From the NCBI RefSeq assembly GCF_958453765.1, contig NZ_CAUDZA010000004.1, positions 44,557-108,556 of the forward strand: DNA of 64,000 bases, written 5' to 3'. The notes below the pieces were generated by a model. The model was not told where the DNA came from and searched no databases. It worked only from the letters and a program-made list of their open reading frames with translations. The translations under genes and the position numbers were made by a program. This DNA comes from Phascolarctobacterium_A succinatutens_B. Its GTDB lineage: Bacteria; Bacillota; Negativicutes; Acidaminococcales; Acidaminococcaceae. Position 1 is the stretch's first letter. Each line of letters begins with the position of its first letter. Shown one piece after another: positions 1-8,309 of this stretch.

Positions 1-69
1 GCGATTATCAGACCGCTTGCCGCAGGCTACATGATGTTGGTAAACGGTATATTGGGTTTAGTGTTCTAA
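1..69 (+). CDS. C-terminal end of an upstream gene (partial)
   Basis: The frame starting at base 1 is open and stops at TAA 67-69, four bases before scpA. It gives 22 residues ending in a hydrophobic stretch (MMLVNGILGLVF), which looks like a C-terminal membrane segment. In many Firmicutes a site-2 (M50) membrane protease lies directly before scpA, so that is a reasonable guess, but no catalytic motif lies inside the window. Confidence 0.5.
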   Translation, partial: AIIRPLAAGYMMLVNGILGLVF

Positions 70-72
70 GCC

Positions 73-804
73 ATGGCTGATTTATCGTTGAAGCTGACTG
101 CGTTCGAAGGTCCGCTGGATTTGCTCCTGCACCTTATCGAGCGTGATAAAGTAGATATTTATGATATTCCCATCGCTGCGGTTACGGAGCAGTATATAAG
201 CTATCTGCGCAGCATGAGTGAATTTGATATGGAGGTCGCCAGTGATTTTCTGGTGATGGCCGCAACGCTGCTGCAGATTAAATCGCGTATGCTGCTGCCC
301 AAGCAGTCCGCTGAGGGCGAGGAGGAGGAAGCAGACCCGCGCCAACAGCTGGTGGAGATGCTGGTGGAATACCGCCGCATTAAGCGTGCCGCTGCCGCTT
401 TGGCGGATATGAAGCAGAGCGCTGACCTGTACTGGCAGCGTGAGCCGATGTTCGGCAACTTGGTGGAGCGCACTGTTGCTCCCTGCACGGTGCAGCAGTT
501 ATTGAAGGCTTTGGCAGGCATGACGACGTCAGCTGATGGCAAGCCGGCAGCCTTTATTGAGCCGCAGGCCTTCAGCGTACAGGATAAAATGGCAGATATT
601 CTGCAAAGACTGCAGCGTCAGCCGCAGGGCTTTATGCTGAATGAGATTTTTACCGCAGGCAGCCCTGCCGAAAAGGTGGCCTGCTTTTTGGGTGTGTTGG
701 AGCTGCTGAAGCTGGGACTGATTACTATCAGCCAGGCACAGCGCTTTGCACCGATTTATATCTTCGCCAAGCAGGGACAGGAGGAAGCAAACGATGTATC
801 TTGA
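73..804 (+). CDS. scpA: Segregation and condensation protein A (ScpA)
   Basis: This is the kleisin subunit of the SMC-ScpA-ScpB condensin, which bridges the SMC heads and organises the nascent chromosome. The 243-residue length is normal for the family. The N-terminus shows the family signature FEGPLDLLLHLIERDKVDIYDIP (residues about 11-33), followed by the acidic linker EGEEEEADP near residue 82. The C-terminal winged-helix part (about 165-235) contacts the second SMC head. The ATG at 73 follows the upstream gene by three bases. The 3' end overlaps scpB by 11 bases, so the two subunits are probably translationally coupled. Confidence 0.96.
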   Translation: MADLSLKLTAFEGPLDLLLHLIERDKVDIYDIPIAAVTEQYISYLRSMSEFDMEVASDFLVMAATLLQIKSRMLLPKQSAEGEEEEADPRQQLVEMLVEYRRIKRAAAALADMKQSADLYWQREPMFGNLVERTVAPCTVQQLLKALAGMTTSADGKPAAFIEPQAFSVQDKMADILQRLQRQPQGFMLNEIFTAGSPAEKVACFLGVLELLKLGLITISQAQRFAPIYIFAKQGQEEANDVS

Positions 805-1372
805 CAAAATGACAGGAGCACTGGAAGCGCTGCTGTTTGCTGCAGGTGAGCCTGTTTCTGTGGCGGAGCTTGCGGACCTTCTGCAACTGGAAAAGCCGCA
901 GGTGTGGGAGCTTGTTTCGGAGCTGAAGCAATCCTACGAGGCGGAAAGCAGGGGATTGATGCTGCGTGAAACAGCAGGCTGCTTTCAGCTGGTGACTAAG
1001 CCGGTTTACTACAGCATATTGCTGGGCTTGGGACGCAAAAAGGAAGTAAAGCTGACGAATGCGTCTTTGGAAACCTTGGCGATTGTCGCTTTTAAGCAGC
1101 CGGTGACGCGCGCTGAGATGGAAGCCATCCGCGGCGTGAAGGTTGACGGTGTACTCAATACACTGCTGGACTTAGGTCTGGTGGCGGAAGCAGGACGCAA
1201 AAAAGCTTTGGGCAACCCGATTTTGTATGCTACGACAGAAAAATTTCTGATGGTGTTCGGACTAAACTCATTGGAGGAGCTGCCTCCGCTGGAAACGAAG
1301 CCTGAAGATGAGGAAGAGGCTACGCAGCAGGTGCTGCAGCTTGATAATACATTAGAAGCAAAGGAAAACTGA
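794..1372 (+). CDS. scpB: Segregation and condensation protein B (ScpB)
   Basis: ScpB forms the dimer that binds the ScpA linker in the SMC complex. The frame is open from 746, but the start is placed at ATG 794, giving 192 residues, because AGGAGG at 778-783 lies at good spacing inside the end of scpA and the protein then begins MYLDKMTGALEALLFAAGEP, as the family does. Two winged-helix modules follow (about 5-80 and 85-160), with the conserved LETLAIVAFKQPVTRAEME segment in the second. The C-terminal tail is acidic (KPEDEEEA). The 11-base overlap with scpA supports coupled expression. Confidence 0.95.
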   Translation: MYLDKMTGALEALLFAAGEPVSVAELADLLQLEKPQVWELVSELKQSYEAESRGLMLRETAGCFQLVTKPVYYSILLGLGRKKEVKLTNASLETLAIVAFKQPVTRAEMEAIRGVKVDGVLNTLLDLGLVAEAGRKKALGNPILYATTEKFLMVFGLNSLEELPPLETKPEDEEEATQQVLQLDNTLEAKEN

Positions 1373-1377
1373 GATAG

Positions 1378-2103
1378 ATGGAAGAACGTTTACAAAAAAT
1401 TCTGGCGGCAGCAGGCGTTGCCTCCCGCCGCGAAGCAGAAAAAATTATTACGGCAGGTCGCGTCCGCGTGAACGGTAAGGTTGTTACCGAGCTGGGCTGC
1501 AAGTTTGATGCCGCTAAGGTACGCATCAGCGTTGACGGCAAGCCGATTGCCCAAGAGGCCAAGGCATATTACATGTTCTATAAGCCGAGGGGAGTAGTCA
1601 CCACGATGTCCGACCCGCAAAACCGCCGCAGCATTGCCGATTTCGTGCAGAACCTGCCGGAGAGAGTTTTCCCGGTAGGCCGCCTGGACTTCAATACCGA
1701 AGGACTGTTGCTGCTGACGAATGACGGTGCGCTGGCACAGGCGCTGATGCATCCGAGCCATGAGGTTAATAAAACCTACCTCGTTAAGGTTCCGGGCATT
1801 GTGCCGCAGGAAAAGCTGGACCAGCTGCGCTTGGGCGTAAAGCTGGAGGACGGTCCGACCGCTCCGGCGATTGTCAACCTGCGTGATTATGACCATGAGC
1901 GTGGCTTTACGCTTTTTGATATCACCATCCATGAGGGACGTAACCGCCAAATTCGCCGCATGTGCGACGCTATCGGCTTTCCGGTGCGCGATCTGAAGCG
2001 CATCAAGCTGGGACCGCTGCAGCTGAGCAACTTGGGACGCGGCAAGTTCCGTAGCCTGAGCGAGCAGGAATTATCTCAGCTCAGAAAGGCGGCTAAGCTA
2101 TGA
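1378..2103 (+). CDS. rluB: Pseudouridine synthase, RluB/RsuA family
   Basis: This enzyme isomerises a uridine in rRNA; in the Firmicute scpAB context the usual assignment is RluB acting on 23S rRNA. An S4 RNA-binding domain (residues 1-60, MEERLQKILAAAGVASRREA) is followed by the catalytic domain, with the active-site Asp in GRLDFNTEGLLLLTNDG (about 101-117). The C-terminus holds the family motif EGRNRQIRRMCDAIG. The 241-residue length fits. It starts 5 bases after scpB and its stop overlaps the next start (ATGA at 2100-2103). The exact target (RluB, RsuA or RluF-like) cannot be fixed by reading. Confidence 0.92.
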   Translation: MEERLQKILAAAGVASRREAEKIITAGRVRVNGKVVTELGCKFDAAKVRISVDGKPIAQEAKAYYMFYKPRGVVTTMSDPQNRRSIADFVQNLPERVFPVGRLDFNTEGLLLLTNDGALAQALMHPSHEVNKTYLVKVPGIVPQEKLDQLRLGVKLEDGPTAPAIVNLRDYDHERGFTLFDITIHEGRNRQIRRMCDAIGFPVRDLKRIKLGPLQLSNLGRGKFRSLSEQELSQLRKAAKL

Positions 2104-3338
2104 CGCGAGTTGCGATTGTAGGCGGCGGCGCGGCAGGCCTGTTGGCAGGTATTGCTGCAGCCTGGGGCGGAGCGCAGGTAACGATTTATGAAAAAATGCG
2201 TGTGCCGGGCAAGAAAATGCTCATCACCGGCAAGGGACGCTGCAACATTACCAACGCTTGCGAAATCCCCGATTTCATAAAAAATCTGCCCGGAAACGGA
2301 AGATTTTTAAATAGTGCTTTACATAGGTTCACAAATGATGATATAGTATTGCTGTTGGAGAGTAACGGATTGCCGACGAAGGTTGAACGCGGCGGACGTA
2401 TTTTTCCGGTAAGCGACAAGGCGAAGGATGTAGTCGATACGCTGGTAAGGGTTTATACCGAGGCCGGCGGCAAGCTGCAGACTGACACCAAGGTTATTGA
2501 TATCATGGTCAAGGAAGGCCATGTGTACGGCGTGCGCACGGTCAACGGCGTGTACGAGGCAGACAGAGTTATTCTGGCTGCGGGCGGTGCGTCCTATCCG
2601 GGCACAGGCAGCGATGGCGGCGGTGCCAAGCTTGCGAAAAAGCTGGGTCACACGATTGTGCCGCTGAAGCCTTCTCTGATACCGCTGGAAAGCGATTATC
2701 CTTATGTGGATGATTTGCAGGGACTTTCCCTGCGCAACGTGCAGGCAACGCTTTTTGCCGACGGCGTGAAGCTGGGCAGTGAATTCGGCGAGATGCTGTT
2801 TACACATTTCGGCGTTTCCGGTCCCATTGTGCTTTCGCTGAGCAATCTTGCCGTAGACGCTTTGGCTGCAGGTAAGGATGTAGAGCTAGAGGTTGACCTG
2901 AAGCCTGCGCTAAGCGAGGAAAAGCTGGATGCGCGCATTCAGCGCGATTTTGTGCAGTACAGCCGTAAGCAGGTGCTCAACGGCATGAAGGATTTGCTGC
3001 CGCAGCGACTGATTCCAGTTGTGCTGGATATGTCCTACGTTGATGAGAACAAATTCATCAACCAGGTTTCGCGCGAGGAGCGTCACAGACTGCTGCAGAC
3101 GCTGAAGCATTTTGTCATCACCATTTCCGCAACACGTCCGATTGCAGAGGCTATCGTTACCGCAGGCGGCGTGAGCGTGAAGGAGATTGACCCCAAGACC
3201 ATGGAATCCAAGCGCATCAAGGGCCTGTACTTTGCAGGCGAGGTTATGGATGTCGACGGCTATACCGGCGGCTATAATCTGCAGGCGGCGTTCAGCAGCG
3301 GCCATGCTGCGGGCGAAGCGGCAGCTGCGGAAGAATAA
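2100..3338 (+). CDS. NAD(P)/FAD-dependent oxidoreductase, HI0933/BaiN family
   Basis: The N-terminus carries a Rossmann dinucleotide-binding motif (VGGGAAGLLAGIAAA) and the family hallmark GKKMLITGKGRCNITN near residue 38. A second motif (ILAAGGASYPGTGSDG) lies near residue 160, and the C-terminus ends with an FAD-contact segment (GLYFAGEVMDVDGYTGGYNLQ). The 412-residue length is typical. Members are flavoproteins of mostly unknown substrate; BaiN acts in bile-acid dehydroxylation in some clostridia, but most homologues are housekeeping paralogues. It overlaps rluB by four bases and ends the scp operon. An intergenic gap with a promoter follows. Confidence 0.88.
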   Translation: MTRVAIVGGGAAGLLAGIAAAWGGAQVTIYEKMRVPGKKMLITGKGRCNITNACEIPDFIKNLPGNGRFLNSALHRFTNDDIVLLLESNGLPTKVERGGRIFPVSDKAKDVVDTLVRVYTEAGGKLQTDTKVIDIMVKEGHVYGVRTVNGVYEADRVILAAGGASYPGTGSDGGGAKLAKKLGHTIVPLKPSLIPLESDYPYVDDLQGLSLRNVQATLFADGVKLGSEFGEMLFTHFGVSGPIVLSLSNLAVDALAAGKDVELEVDLKPALSEEKLDARIQRDFVQYSRKQVLNGMKDLLPQRLIPVVLDMSYVDENKFINQVSREERHRLLQTLKHFVITISATRPIAEAIVTAGGVSVKEIDPKTMESKRIKGLYFAGEVMDVDGYTGGYNLQAAFSSGHAAGEAAAAEE

Positions 3339-3347
3339 TTCATAAAT

Positions 3348-3376
3348 TTGACTTAAATTAGGCTATCCATATACAT
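3348..3376 (+). promoter_or_regulatory. Putative sigma-70-type promoter for cmk operon
   Basis: TTGACT at 3348-3353 and TATACA at 3370-3375 are separated by 16 bases, in the AT-rich gap before cmk. The match to consensus is moderate. Confidence 0.5.
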
Positions 3377-3431
3377 GTAAAACATGGTATTATATAGATA
3401 GCTAATACATTATAAAGTGTGGTTATGTAGA

Positions 3432-4100
3432 ATGAAGAAAATTGTTGTGGCAATTGATGGTCCCGCAGGTGCAGGCAAAAGCACTATTGCGAAGCTGGCT
3501 GCCGAAAAATTAGGCTATGCCTATATTGATACCGGTGCCATGTACAGAAGCGTAGCCTGGAAGTTTTTGCAGACAGGCAAACCTTTTGACGAGGACTTTA
3601 TCAGCGGCTTATCCAAAACTATGCTGATTGACTTCAAACCGGAAGCAAAAATCAACCGTGTTTTTGTGGACGGTACCGAGGTTACCGATGCTATCCGTAC
3701 TCCCGAAGTGACGGCGATTGTATCGCGTGTTGCTGCTATCGGAGCAGTGCGTGAGGCAATGGTAGACCAGCAGCGCCGTATGGGCGAGGCAGGCGGTGTC
3801 CTGATGGACGGCCGTGATATCGGTACGGTAGTTTTCCCGAACGCACAGCTGAAAATTTTCCTTACAGCTTCGGTAGAGGAAAGAGCGCGCCGCCGCTATG
3901 CGGAAATGGTGGCCAAAGGTCAGCAGGTTGATCTGCAGCAGCTGCAGGCGGATATTGCCGAGCGCGACAAGCAGGACAGCGAGCGTGCTATCAGTCCGCT
4001 GCGTCAGGCAGAGGATGCCTTGCTTCTGGATACATCCGATATGGGCATCAGCGAGGTTACCGATAGAATTTTACAGCTGGTGCAGGAGCGCGCACAATGA
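3432..4100 (+). CDS. cmk: Cytidylate kinase
   Basis: It phosphorylates CMP and dCMP to the diphosphates. The P-loop IDGPAGAGKST lies at residues 8-18, followed by YIDTGAMYRSVAW (CMP-binding region), DGRDIGTVVFP (about 120) and the lid segment RARRRYAEM. The frame opens at GTG 3417, but ATG 3432 gives the standard N-terminus MKKIVVAIDGP and 222 residues, the usual size. No clear Shine-Dalgarno sequence is seen before either start. The stop overlaps plsC (ATGA). The order cmk-plsC-ispH::rpsA is a known Firmicute arrangement. Confidence 0.94.
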   Translation: MKKIVVAIDGPAGAGKSTIAKLAAEKLGYAYIDTGAMYRSVAWKFLQTGKPFDEDFISGLSKTMLIDFKPEAKINRVFVDGTEVTDAIRTPEVTAIVSRVAAIGAVREAMVDQQRRMGEAGGVLMDGRDIGTVVFPNAQLKIFLTASVEERARRRYAEMVAKGQQVDLQQLQADIAERDKQDSERAISPLRQAEDALLLDTSDMGISEVTDRILQLVQERAQ

Positions 4101-4693
4101 TTTATACCTTAGTGAAGAATCTCTTTAAAATTCTTTTTACCATCTTTTTGCGATTGAAGGTAGAAGGAACAGAAAATATTCCCAAGGATGGTCCACTAGT
4201 TATAGCGAGCAACCATCTGAGTCTGCTTGATCCGCCTGTACTTGGTACGGCAGCAACCCGTAAGGTCCATTTTATGGCCAAGGAAGAGCTGTTTGTGCCG
4301 GTTCTGGGCACTATCTATAAAATTCTGGGTGCTTTCCCGGTGCGCCGTGGCGGCGCGGACCGTGCTGCAATCAAGCATGGTATTGATATTCTGGAAAGCG
4401 GTCAGGTGCTGGCGATTTTCCCTGAGGGAACACGCAGCAAGACCGGCGAGCTTGGTAAGGCTCAGCCCGGAGCGCTGATGATGGCGAGCAAGGCGAAGGC
4501 AACTATTGTGCCGGCCTGCATCATCGGTACCGATTACAAGCGTCACGGCCGTATATGGCCGAAGGTTACGGTGCGCTTTGGCAAACCGATGCCTTTTCCT
4601 GAAGACGCTGTGGTCAACAAAGAATTTTTTCATGCAATGACTGAAGAGCTGATGCAGCACATTGCAAGGCTGCAGGCAGGTGAAAATGCATAA
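4097..4693 (+). CDS. plsC: 1-acyl-sn-glycerol-3-phosphate acyltransferase
   Basis: It acylates lysophosphatidic acid at position 2 to give phosphatidic acid at the inner membrane. The catalytic NHLSLLDPP (NHxxxxD motif, about residues 38-46), the substrate motif FPEGTRSKTG (about 113-122) and the downstream VPACIIGTDY block are all present. A short hydrophobic N-terminus (KNLFKILFTIFLRL) fits membrane association. The 198-residue length is normal. The start overlaps cmk by four bases and the stop overlaps ispH::rpsA by one base (TAATG). PlsY, which makes the preceding intermediate, is encoded at 22758. Confidence 0.93.
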   Translation: MIYTLVKNLFKILFTIFLRLKVEGTENIPKDGPLVIASNHLSLLDPPVLGTAATRKVHFMAKEELFVPVLGTIYKILGAFPVRRGGADRAAIKHGIDILESGQVLAIFPEGTRSKTGELGKAQPGALMMASKAKATIVPACIIGTDYKRHGRIWPKVTVRFGKPMPFPEDAVVNKEFFHAMTEELMQHIARLQAGENA

Positions 4694-6762
4694 TGGAAAT
4701 TAAGGTAGCAGAGCACTGTGGTTTTTGCTATGGTGTGAAGCGCGCGGTGGCGTTGGCCCAGAAAGCTGCAACCGACCGTGTGCAGGGTGCAACGCTGGGA
4801 CCTTTGATACACAATCCTCAGCTAATTGCTGAGCTTGCATCTAATGGCATTGCCTGTAAGGACAGCCTGGAGCAGTTTGCTCCCGGTGAAACGGTTATCT
4901 TCCGTTCACACGGCGAGGGGCCTGAAACCTACGCGCAGGCAGAAAAACAAGGGCTGACAATTCTGGACGCAACCTGTCCGAATGTGCGCCTGGCACAGCA
5001 AAAGGCTGCTCAGGCAGCAGCTGATGGCTATTTTCCTGTAATAGTCGGAGAAAAAAATCATCCGGAAGTAAAAAGTATTTTAAAATGGGCAGGAAAAAAC
5101 GCTATCTGTGTAGAATGTATAAAAGATATCTCTTATGTACCGCGCCGGGAGCGTTATGGAGTAATAATCCAGACGACTTTTGAGCTGCAGAAATTTAATG
5201 ATATATTGCAGGCACTGCAGGAGCAGCGCCCGGGAGAATACCGTGTGGAGCGCACCATCTGTCTGGCGACAGCGCAAAGACAGCAGGCGGCTGTAAAACT
5301 GGCTGCAGAGTCGGATGCCGTTATCGTCATCGGCGGACGCAACAGCGCCAACACAAGGCATCTTTTCGAGCTGGTGCAAAAGCATTGCAGGCAAGCATAT
5401 CATATAGAGACTGCCAGCGAACTGAGCAGCGATATGCTAAGGGGTTGCAATAAAATAGGAATCACGGCAGGAGCATCGACTCCGGACCGTTTAATTAAGG
5501 AGGCTATTTTAGTAATGGAAAACATGGATTTTGAAAGCATGCTCAACGAAAGTATGGAGGTAGAGGTATATCCTGGCAAAGTTGTCAACGGTACCGTTAT
5601 TCAATTGGATAAAGACGGCGTTTATGTATCTTTTGGATATAGACATGATGGTCTGATTCCTTATTCCGAATGGTCCCAGACCGAATCTGCTGAAGAACTG
5701 CAAAACTCCATCAAAGTTGGCGACGAAGTAGAAGCTAAGGTTGTTCCTGGCAGCACCAAGAGCGATTTCGTTCGTCTGTCCAAAATCAAAGCAGAGCGCG
5801 ACGCAGCATGGAAAAATGTTGCTGAACTGCCCGAAGGCGAAAAACGCCCGGCAACCGTTAAAGTTCTGCGCATCATCAAAAACAAAGCTAAAAACATCGT
5901 TGGTCTGGGTGTTGCAGTTGAAGGTGTTGAAGGCTTCATGCCAGCATCTCATGTTGAACTGCGCCGCGTAGAAGACTTCACCGGTTATATCGGCAAAGAG
6001 CTGGAAGCTGAAATCATCGAAGTTGACCTGGAGAAAAAACGCATCGTTGTTTCCCGCCGCGACCTGCTGAGAGCTGAAGCTGACGCTAAACGCAAAGCTT
6101 ACAAGGAAGCTAAAGAAGCTCGCATTGCTGCTGCTAAAGAAGCACGCGCTGCTGCTGAAGAAGCTGCTTACAACTCTGTTGAAGAAGGTAAAGTATACAC
6201 CGGTAAGGTTGTAAAAGTTGCTGAATTCGGTCTGTTCGTTGAAATCGGCGAAGGCCTGGTTGGCTTGGTTCACAACACCGAGCTGTCTTGGGACCGTAGC
6301 GTAAAAGCTGCTGATGTTGCTAAAGAAGGCGACGAAGTAACAGTTCTGGTTAAGAGCATCGACCGCGAAAACAAACGTGTTGCTCTGAGCATCAAAGCTA
6401 CTCTGGAAGATCCTTGGAAGGTTGAAGCTTCTCAATTCCACATCGGCGACATTCTGGATGTAGAAGTTGTTCGTCTGCTGGCTTTCGGCGCTATCGTTAA
6501 ACTGAGCGACAAGGTTGAAGGTCTGGTTCACATTTCCGAAATCGCTCCTGAGCGTATCGAAGCTCCGAGCGACGTTCTGGAAGTTGGCCAAGTTGTTAAA
6601 GCTGAAATCATTAAAATGGATCTGGACAGCAAAAAAATCGGCCTGAGCATTTCCAAAGTTAAACGTGATGCTGAAAAGAACGAATTCCGTTCCTACATGG
6701 GCAGCAAAAAATCTCACCTGAGCCAAAACCTGTCCGAGCAGCTGGAAAGCCTCGAAAAATAA
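4693..6762 (+). CDS. ispH: Fused IspH (HMBPP reductase) and ribosomal protein S1
   Basis: Residues 1 to about 275 are IspH, the [4Fe-4S] enzyme that reduces HMBPP to IPP and DMAPP. The cluster cysteines are Cys12 (HCGFCYGV), Cys95 (DATCPN) and Cys190 (TICLAT), with active-site His40, SHG and GEKNHPE. Residues about 293-660 hold four S1 RNA-binding repeats (near 293, 380, 500 and 585), with a Lys/Ala-rich helical linker at about 455-500. Such fusions are known in Clostridia and Negativicutes. From about base 5515 the codon choice shifts to the GCT/GTT/AAA/GAA bias of highly expressed genes. A strong internal ribosome binding site and in-frame ATG lie at the junction. It is followed directly by fni, so two IPP enzymes are co-transcribed. 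Confidence 0.95.
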   Translation: MEIKVAEHCGFCYGVKRAVALAQKAATDRVQGATLGPLIHNPQLIAELASNGIACKDSLEQFAPGETVIFRSHGEGPETYAQAEKQGLTILDATCPNVRLAQQKAAQAAADGYFPVIVGEKNHPEVKSILKWAGKNAICVECIKDISYVPRRERYGVIIQTTFELQKFNDILQALQEQRPGEYRVERTICLATAQRQQAAVKLAAESDAVIVIGGRNSANTRHLFELVQKHCRQAYHIETASELSSDMLRGCNKIGITAGASTPDRLIKEAILVMENMDFESMLNESMEVEVYPGKVVNGTVIQLDKDGVYVSFGYRHDGLIPYSEWSQTESAEELQNSIKVGDEVEAKVVPGSTKSDFVRLSKIKAERDAAWKNVAELPEGEKRPATVKVLRIIKNKAKNIVGLGVAVEGVEGFMPASHVELRRVEDFTGYIGKELEAEIIEVDLEKKRIVVSRRDLLRAEADAKRKAYKEAKEARIAAAKEARAAAEEAAYNSVEEGKVYTGKVVKVAEFGLFVEIGEGLVGLVHNTELSWDRSVKAADVAKEGDEVTVLVKSIDRENKRVALSIKATLEDPWKVEASQFHIGDILDVEVVRLLAFGAIVKLSDKVEGLVHISEIAPERIEAPSDVLEVGQVVKAEIIKMDLDSKKIGLSISKVKRDAEKNEFRSYMGSKKSHLSQNLSEQLESLEK
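5497..5517 (+). promoter_or_regulatory. Internal ribosome binding site and start for S1
   Basis: AAGGAGG at 5497-5503 precedes an in-frame ATG at 5515 (Met275 of the fusion), with a second in-frame ATG at 5524. This is exactly where the IspH domain ends and S1-like sequence with ribosomal-protein codon bias begins. A separate S1 product of about 415 residues is therefore plausible. The 11-base spacing is slightly long for the first ATG. Confidence 0.5.
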
Positions 6763-6774
6763 TTGGAGAAGGAT

Positions 6775-7839
6775 ATGCAACGTGCAAAGCGTAAGCTAGA
6801 ACATATTCAATATGCACTGGAGCTGGGCGACGGCCCGGCGGCAACGCACCTTGCTGATCTCCGCTTCTTACACAACTGTCTGCCGGAGATTAATCCGGCA
6901 GACTTTGTTTTATCTGTAGAAATTTTAGGCAAACGTCTGCGTTTGCCTTTTTTCATTGATGCTATTACCGGCAGTACAGATGCGGTGACGGAGATTAACA
7001 GAAAGCTGGCGCAGGTGGCGGCAAGAACCGGTATCGGTATGGCTGTCGGCTCGCAGTTCGGCGCTGTGCGTGACGGCAGCGGTATCGCGAGCTATACTGT
7101 GGTGCGCGAGGAGCTTGCCGAAGGTCTTGTTATCGGTAACATCAGCGCACTTGCTACGCCCGCGCAGGCGCAGGCTGCCATTGACATGCTGCAGGCTGAC
7201 GCGCTGGAGGTTCACCTGAACGCTGCGCAGGAGCTGTGGATGGCCGAGGGCGACAAGGATACCTGCGGACTTTTGGCAAACCTGGTGCAGATTCGTGATG
7301 CTGTGAGCGTGCCTGTTATCGTCAAGGAAACAGGCTGTGGTATTGCGGCAGAGCAGTACGAGCTTTTGCTGGAGCAGGGCTTTACAGCCTTTGACTGTGC
7401 CGGCGCAGGGGGGACGAACTTCCCGGCGATTGAGGCGAAGCGTCAGGGGATTGAGCTGACGGAGGAGTTTGCTGCCTGGGGCGTGCCTACGTGCTGGAGC
7501 TTGCTTGACGCGCAGCAGACACTGCCGCAGAATGCTCTGCTTTTGGCGAGCGGCGGCATCCGCAGTGCAGGTGACGTAGCGCGTGCTTTTGCTCTGGGTG
7601 CGGACGCGGTGGGGATTACCGCTCCGCTTTTGCGTCTGGTCATGGAGCAAGGTATTGACGCTGCCGCAAACTATGTGGAAGCGTTGGCGGAAGGACTGCA
7701 GAAGTACATGCTGCTTTTGGGCTGCCTGACGCCGAAGGAGCTGCGTGACGTTTCGCTGATTGTGACGGGAGAAACACGTGACTTTATCGCTAGCCGCGGC
7801 TACGAGCTGGCGAAGCTGTGCAGATGGCGCAGAGGGTAG
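6775..7839 (+). CDS. fni: Type 2 isopentenyl-diphosphate delta-isomerase
   Basis: This is the FMN- and NADPH-dependent enzyme that interconverts IPP and DMAPP. It has a TIM-barrel layout with FFIDAITGST (about 60-69), GSQFGAVRD, VHLNAAQELWMAEG, VKETGCGIA, GAGGTNFPAIE and ASGGIRSAGDVARAFALGAD. The frame opens at TTG 6763 directly after the ispH::rpsA stop, but GGAG at 6765-6768 fits ATG 6775, giving 354 residues. It lies in the same transcript as IspH, which produces its substrates. A strong terminator follows. Confidence 0.92.
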   Translation: MQRAKRKLEHIQYALELGDGPAATHLADLRFLHNCLPEINPADFVLSVEILGKRLRLPFFIDAITGSTDAVTEINRKLAQVAARTGIGMAVGSQFGAVRDGSGIASYTVVREELAEGLVIGNISALATPAQAQAAIDMLQADALEVHLNAAQELWMAEGDKDTCGLLANLVQIRDAVSVPVIVKETGCGIAAEQYELLLEQGFTAFDCAGAGGTNFPAIEAKRQGIELTEEFAAWGVPTCWSLLDAQQTLPQNALLLASGGIRSAGDVARAFALGADAVGITAPLLRLVMEQGIDAAANYVEALAEGLQKYMLLLGCLTPKELRDVSLIVTGETRDFIASRGYELAKLCRWRRG

Positions 7840-7860
7840 AAAAAAGAAGAGGATAGAAAA

Positions 7861-7896
7861 ACTGCGGAGCAGGCGAGAGCTTGCTCCGCAGTTTTT
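7861..7896 (+). terminator. Rho-independent terminator after fni
   Basis: A 14-bp stem (ACTGCGGAGCA on the left, TGCTCCGCAGT on the right) with a GAGA loop is followed by TTTTT. Confidence 0.9.
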
Positions 7897-8258
7897 GGTG
7901 AGAAAACCGTTCTAAGTTACTTATGACTTTTACTTCTTTACCTCTAAACGTAATACCATATTTGTAAATGGTATGTACTTTACGAGCGAGAAGTTCTGTA
8001 TCGTATTTTTTATCTAAATGAAAGTTGTGTAATGAGGATTAGTCGTTGGAGAGGTTGAGCAGAGTAGAGGTTATTTATTAACAAATTTCATAGCATACTA
8101 TCTGCGAGGGCATGAAAGCTTGCGCAGATTTTTTCTCGCCAACTACGAAATAGACTTCGTGATAGTTAGTGAAGCTTATGGATATTTATAACTAAAGCTT
8201 CCAAAACAAGAAGACAAAATAAAATATTTAAAAGTAAATTCCGAAATGGGAATATAGT
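7897..8258. other. Gene-free AT-rich gap between fni and the DUF4143 gene
   Basis: No gene with a start and ribosome binding site is seen here. A weaker hairpin with a T-run lies at 8101-8134 (TCTGCG/CGCAGA), followed at about 8140-8170 by an imperfect inverted repeat (AACTACGAA/TTCGTGATAGTT). The minus strand of 7905-8038 stays open and reads like protein (for example IYKYGITFRGKEVKV), but it has no start codon and runs into the terminator. It is either a decayed gene or chance. Confidence 0.4.
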
Positions 8259-8287
8259 TTGATTTTCAAAACATAATGTGCTATACT
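8259..8287 (+). promoter_or_regulatory. Promoter of the DUF4143 ATPase gene
   Basis: TTGATT (8259-8264) and TATACT (8282-8287) are separated by 17 bases, with an extended -10 TG at 8279-8280. It lies 23 bases before the start codon, giving a very short leader. Confidence 0.7.
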
Positions 8288-8309
8288 CGGATAAAGGAGT
8301 GATGGAACT

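Noticed and set aside
5509..6780. Long minus-strand open frame (423 codons) opposite the S1 part
   Set aside because: It mirrors the strong codon bias of the S1 gene; the product is Phe/Asn/Ser-rich with no motif and no ribosome binding site.
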